From Clostridiales bacterium (GTDB lineage Bacteria > Bacillota > Clostridia > Christensenellales > Borkfalkiaceae), in contig SVIF01000001.1 in the NCBI GenBank assembly GCA_015069615.1, forward strand, positions 62,001 through 126,000: a DNA stretch of 64,000 bases, in the 5' to 3' direction. The translations under genes and the position numbers were made by a program. Under the pieces are notes generated by a model, which saw only the letters and a program-made list of their open reading frames with translations, made no database searches and had not been told where the DNA came from. The stretch's first letter is position 1; each line of letters begins with the position of its first letter. Shown one piece after another: positions 63,606-64,000 of this stretch.

Positions 63606-64000
63606 TCTTCAGCTAAATTGAAAAAAGGCTTATTTCTTGCTTTTGCATATTGCAACATTCTTGCAGCTTCACCATAACTCCTATGAACGTAAAAAAACAC
63701 GTAATCCGCCTTTTGTATCATCCATTCGTTTCTTTTTATATAAGCAAATTTGGGGATAATTTTTCCCTCCGCAAAATACACGGTTTCATCGTAATTAGAA
63801 GAAATCGAGGCACCGTTTTTTCCCAAAACTCCCCTAAATACGGTGAAACGTAAATTAATTTTGCGTTCTTATATTCTTTTTGAAACATACGGCAAAACCG
63901 TTTTGCAAAATAATCAAATTTTCCTTTACCACCCAACAAAAAGTCTATCTTCTTATTTTTATCAAGAATAAGGCTTTTTAACTTAGAAATTAAAATTTTT
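63602..64000 (-). pseudogene. SLOG-fold protein, frameshifted and cut by the window edge
   Basis: Reading from the right edge: ILISKLKSLILDKNKKIDFL, then LGGKGKFDYFAKRFCRMF and LIYVSPYLG. At a run of six A (about 63815) the frame must shift by -1 to continue with DETVYFAEGKIIPKFAYIKR, then RNEWMIQKADYVFFYVHRSY and the stop at 63602. Together these match a SLOG-type family common in Clostridia (GG-aFDxxA, PYL, RN-wM, AYV). One base seems to be missing in the A-run; a sequencing error is as likely as a real mutation. Confidence 0.6.

Noticed and set aside
63800-63835. Programmed -1 frameshift in the SLOG-type gene
   Set aside because: The A-run is not in a slippery XXXYYYZ phase for both codons and no stimulatory structure follows; simple base loss is likelier.

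Overview
The window looks like chromosomal DNA of an uncultured, gut-type member of the Bacillota (Clostridia side). This rests on gene order (ispG, polC-like gene, rimP, nusA, ylxR, ylxQ, infB; rpmB opposite asp23, fakA, recG; dnaG, rpoD, trmK, nif3, DUF164), on a large Alu-domain SRP RNA, on strong Shine-Dalgarno sequences, and on many near-consensus sigma-A promoters with 17-bp spacers. Most genes are on the minus strand and have housekeeping roles. There are no insertion sequences, no CRISPR array, no rRNA and no integrase.

Layout. 1-5787: translation and transcription factor operon (infB N-terminus, ylxQ, rnpM, nusA, rimP), a PolC-like protein reduced to its OB and exonuclease part, ispG and nrdR. 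5.9-11.3 kb: small membrane protein, phosphatase, rluD, lspA, pncB, an unknown membrane protein and lgt (lipoprotein processing lspA plus lgt). 11.6-18.9 kb: a lone mazF, a TPR/HEAT-like pair, hslO, a methyltransferase, a YesL-like membrane protein and asd. 19.0-28.1 kb is accessory: a Ser/Thr/Pro-rich exported protein, a sugar isomerase-family protein, then an A+T-rich island (membrane protein, BspA-like LRR protein, decayed LRR gene, 28-codon ORF, XRE repressor with paired operators) flanked by a 98-bp direct repeat of the isomerase 3' end, followed by a GH38 alpha-mannosidase. 28.1-30.7 kb: tRNA genes for Leu, Cys, Gly, Val and Gly with short repeats joined to tRNA 3'-like sequence. 30.8-37.1 kb: recG, fakA, asp23, rpmB, a strongly folded RNA, an M20 amidohydrolase and tRNA-Glu. 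37.2-43.5 kb: an Mrr-like endonuclease, a DUF4886 protein, a ribbon-helix-helix protein in front of clpB, and a gene with a riboswitch-like leader. 43.5-54.8 kb: DUF164, nif3, trmK, rpoD, dnaG, dgt, rluA-type, rlmI-type, ileS and SRP RNA. 55.0-64.0 kb: a DUF4130-like gene, DEAD helicase, nnrDE, recX, yigZ, tyrS, the NifU-like/GGGtGRT pair and a frameshifted SLOG-type gene at the edge.

The strongest candidates for something undescribed are two structured RNAs. One (about 43146-43366, minus) has a promoter, a 13-bp closing stem, an inner hairpin, a 10-bp loop-to-tail pseudoknot, an intrinsic terminator and a ribosome binding site in that order before a PH-like membrane gene, which is the architecture of a transcription-terminating riboswitch. 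The other (35439-35630) is closed by a nearly perfect 13-bp stem downstream of rpmB. The 98-bp repeats around the A+T-rich island and the PolC relic at the normal polC locus are the next most interesting. All calls are by reading; no database search was possible.
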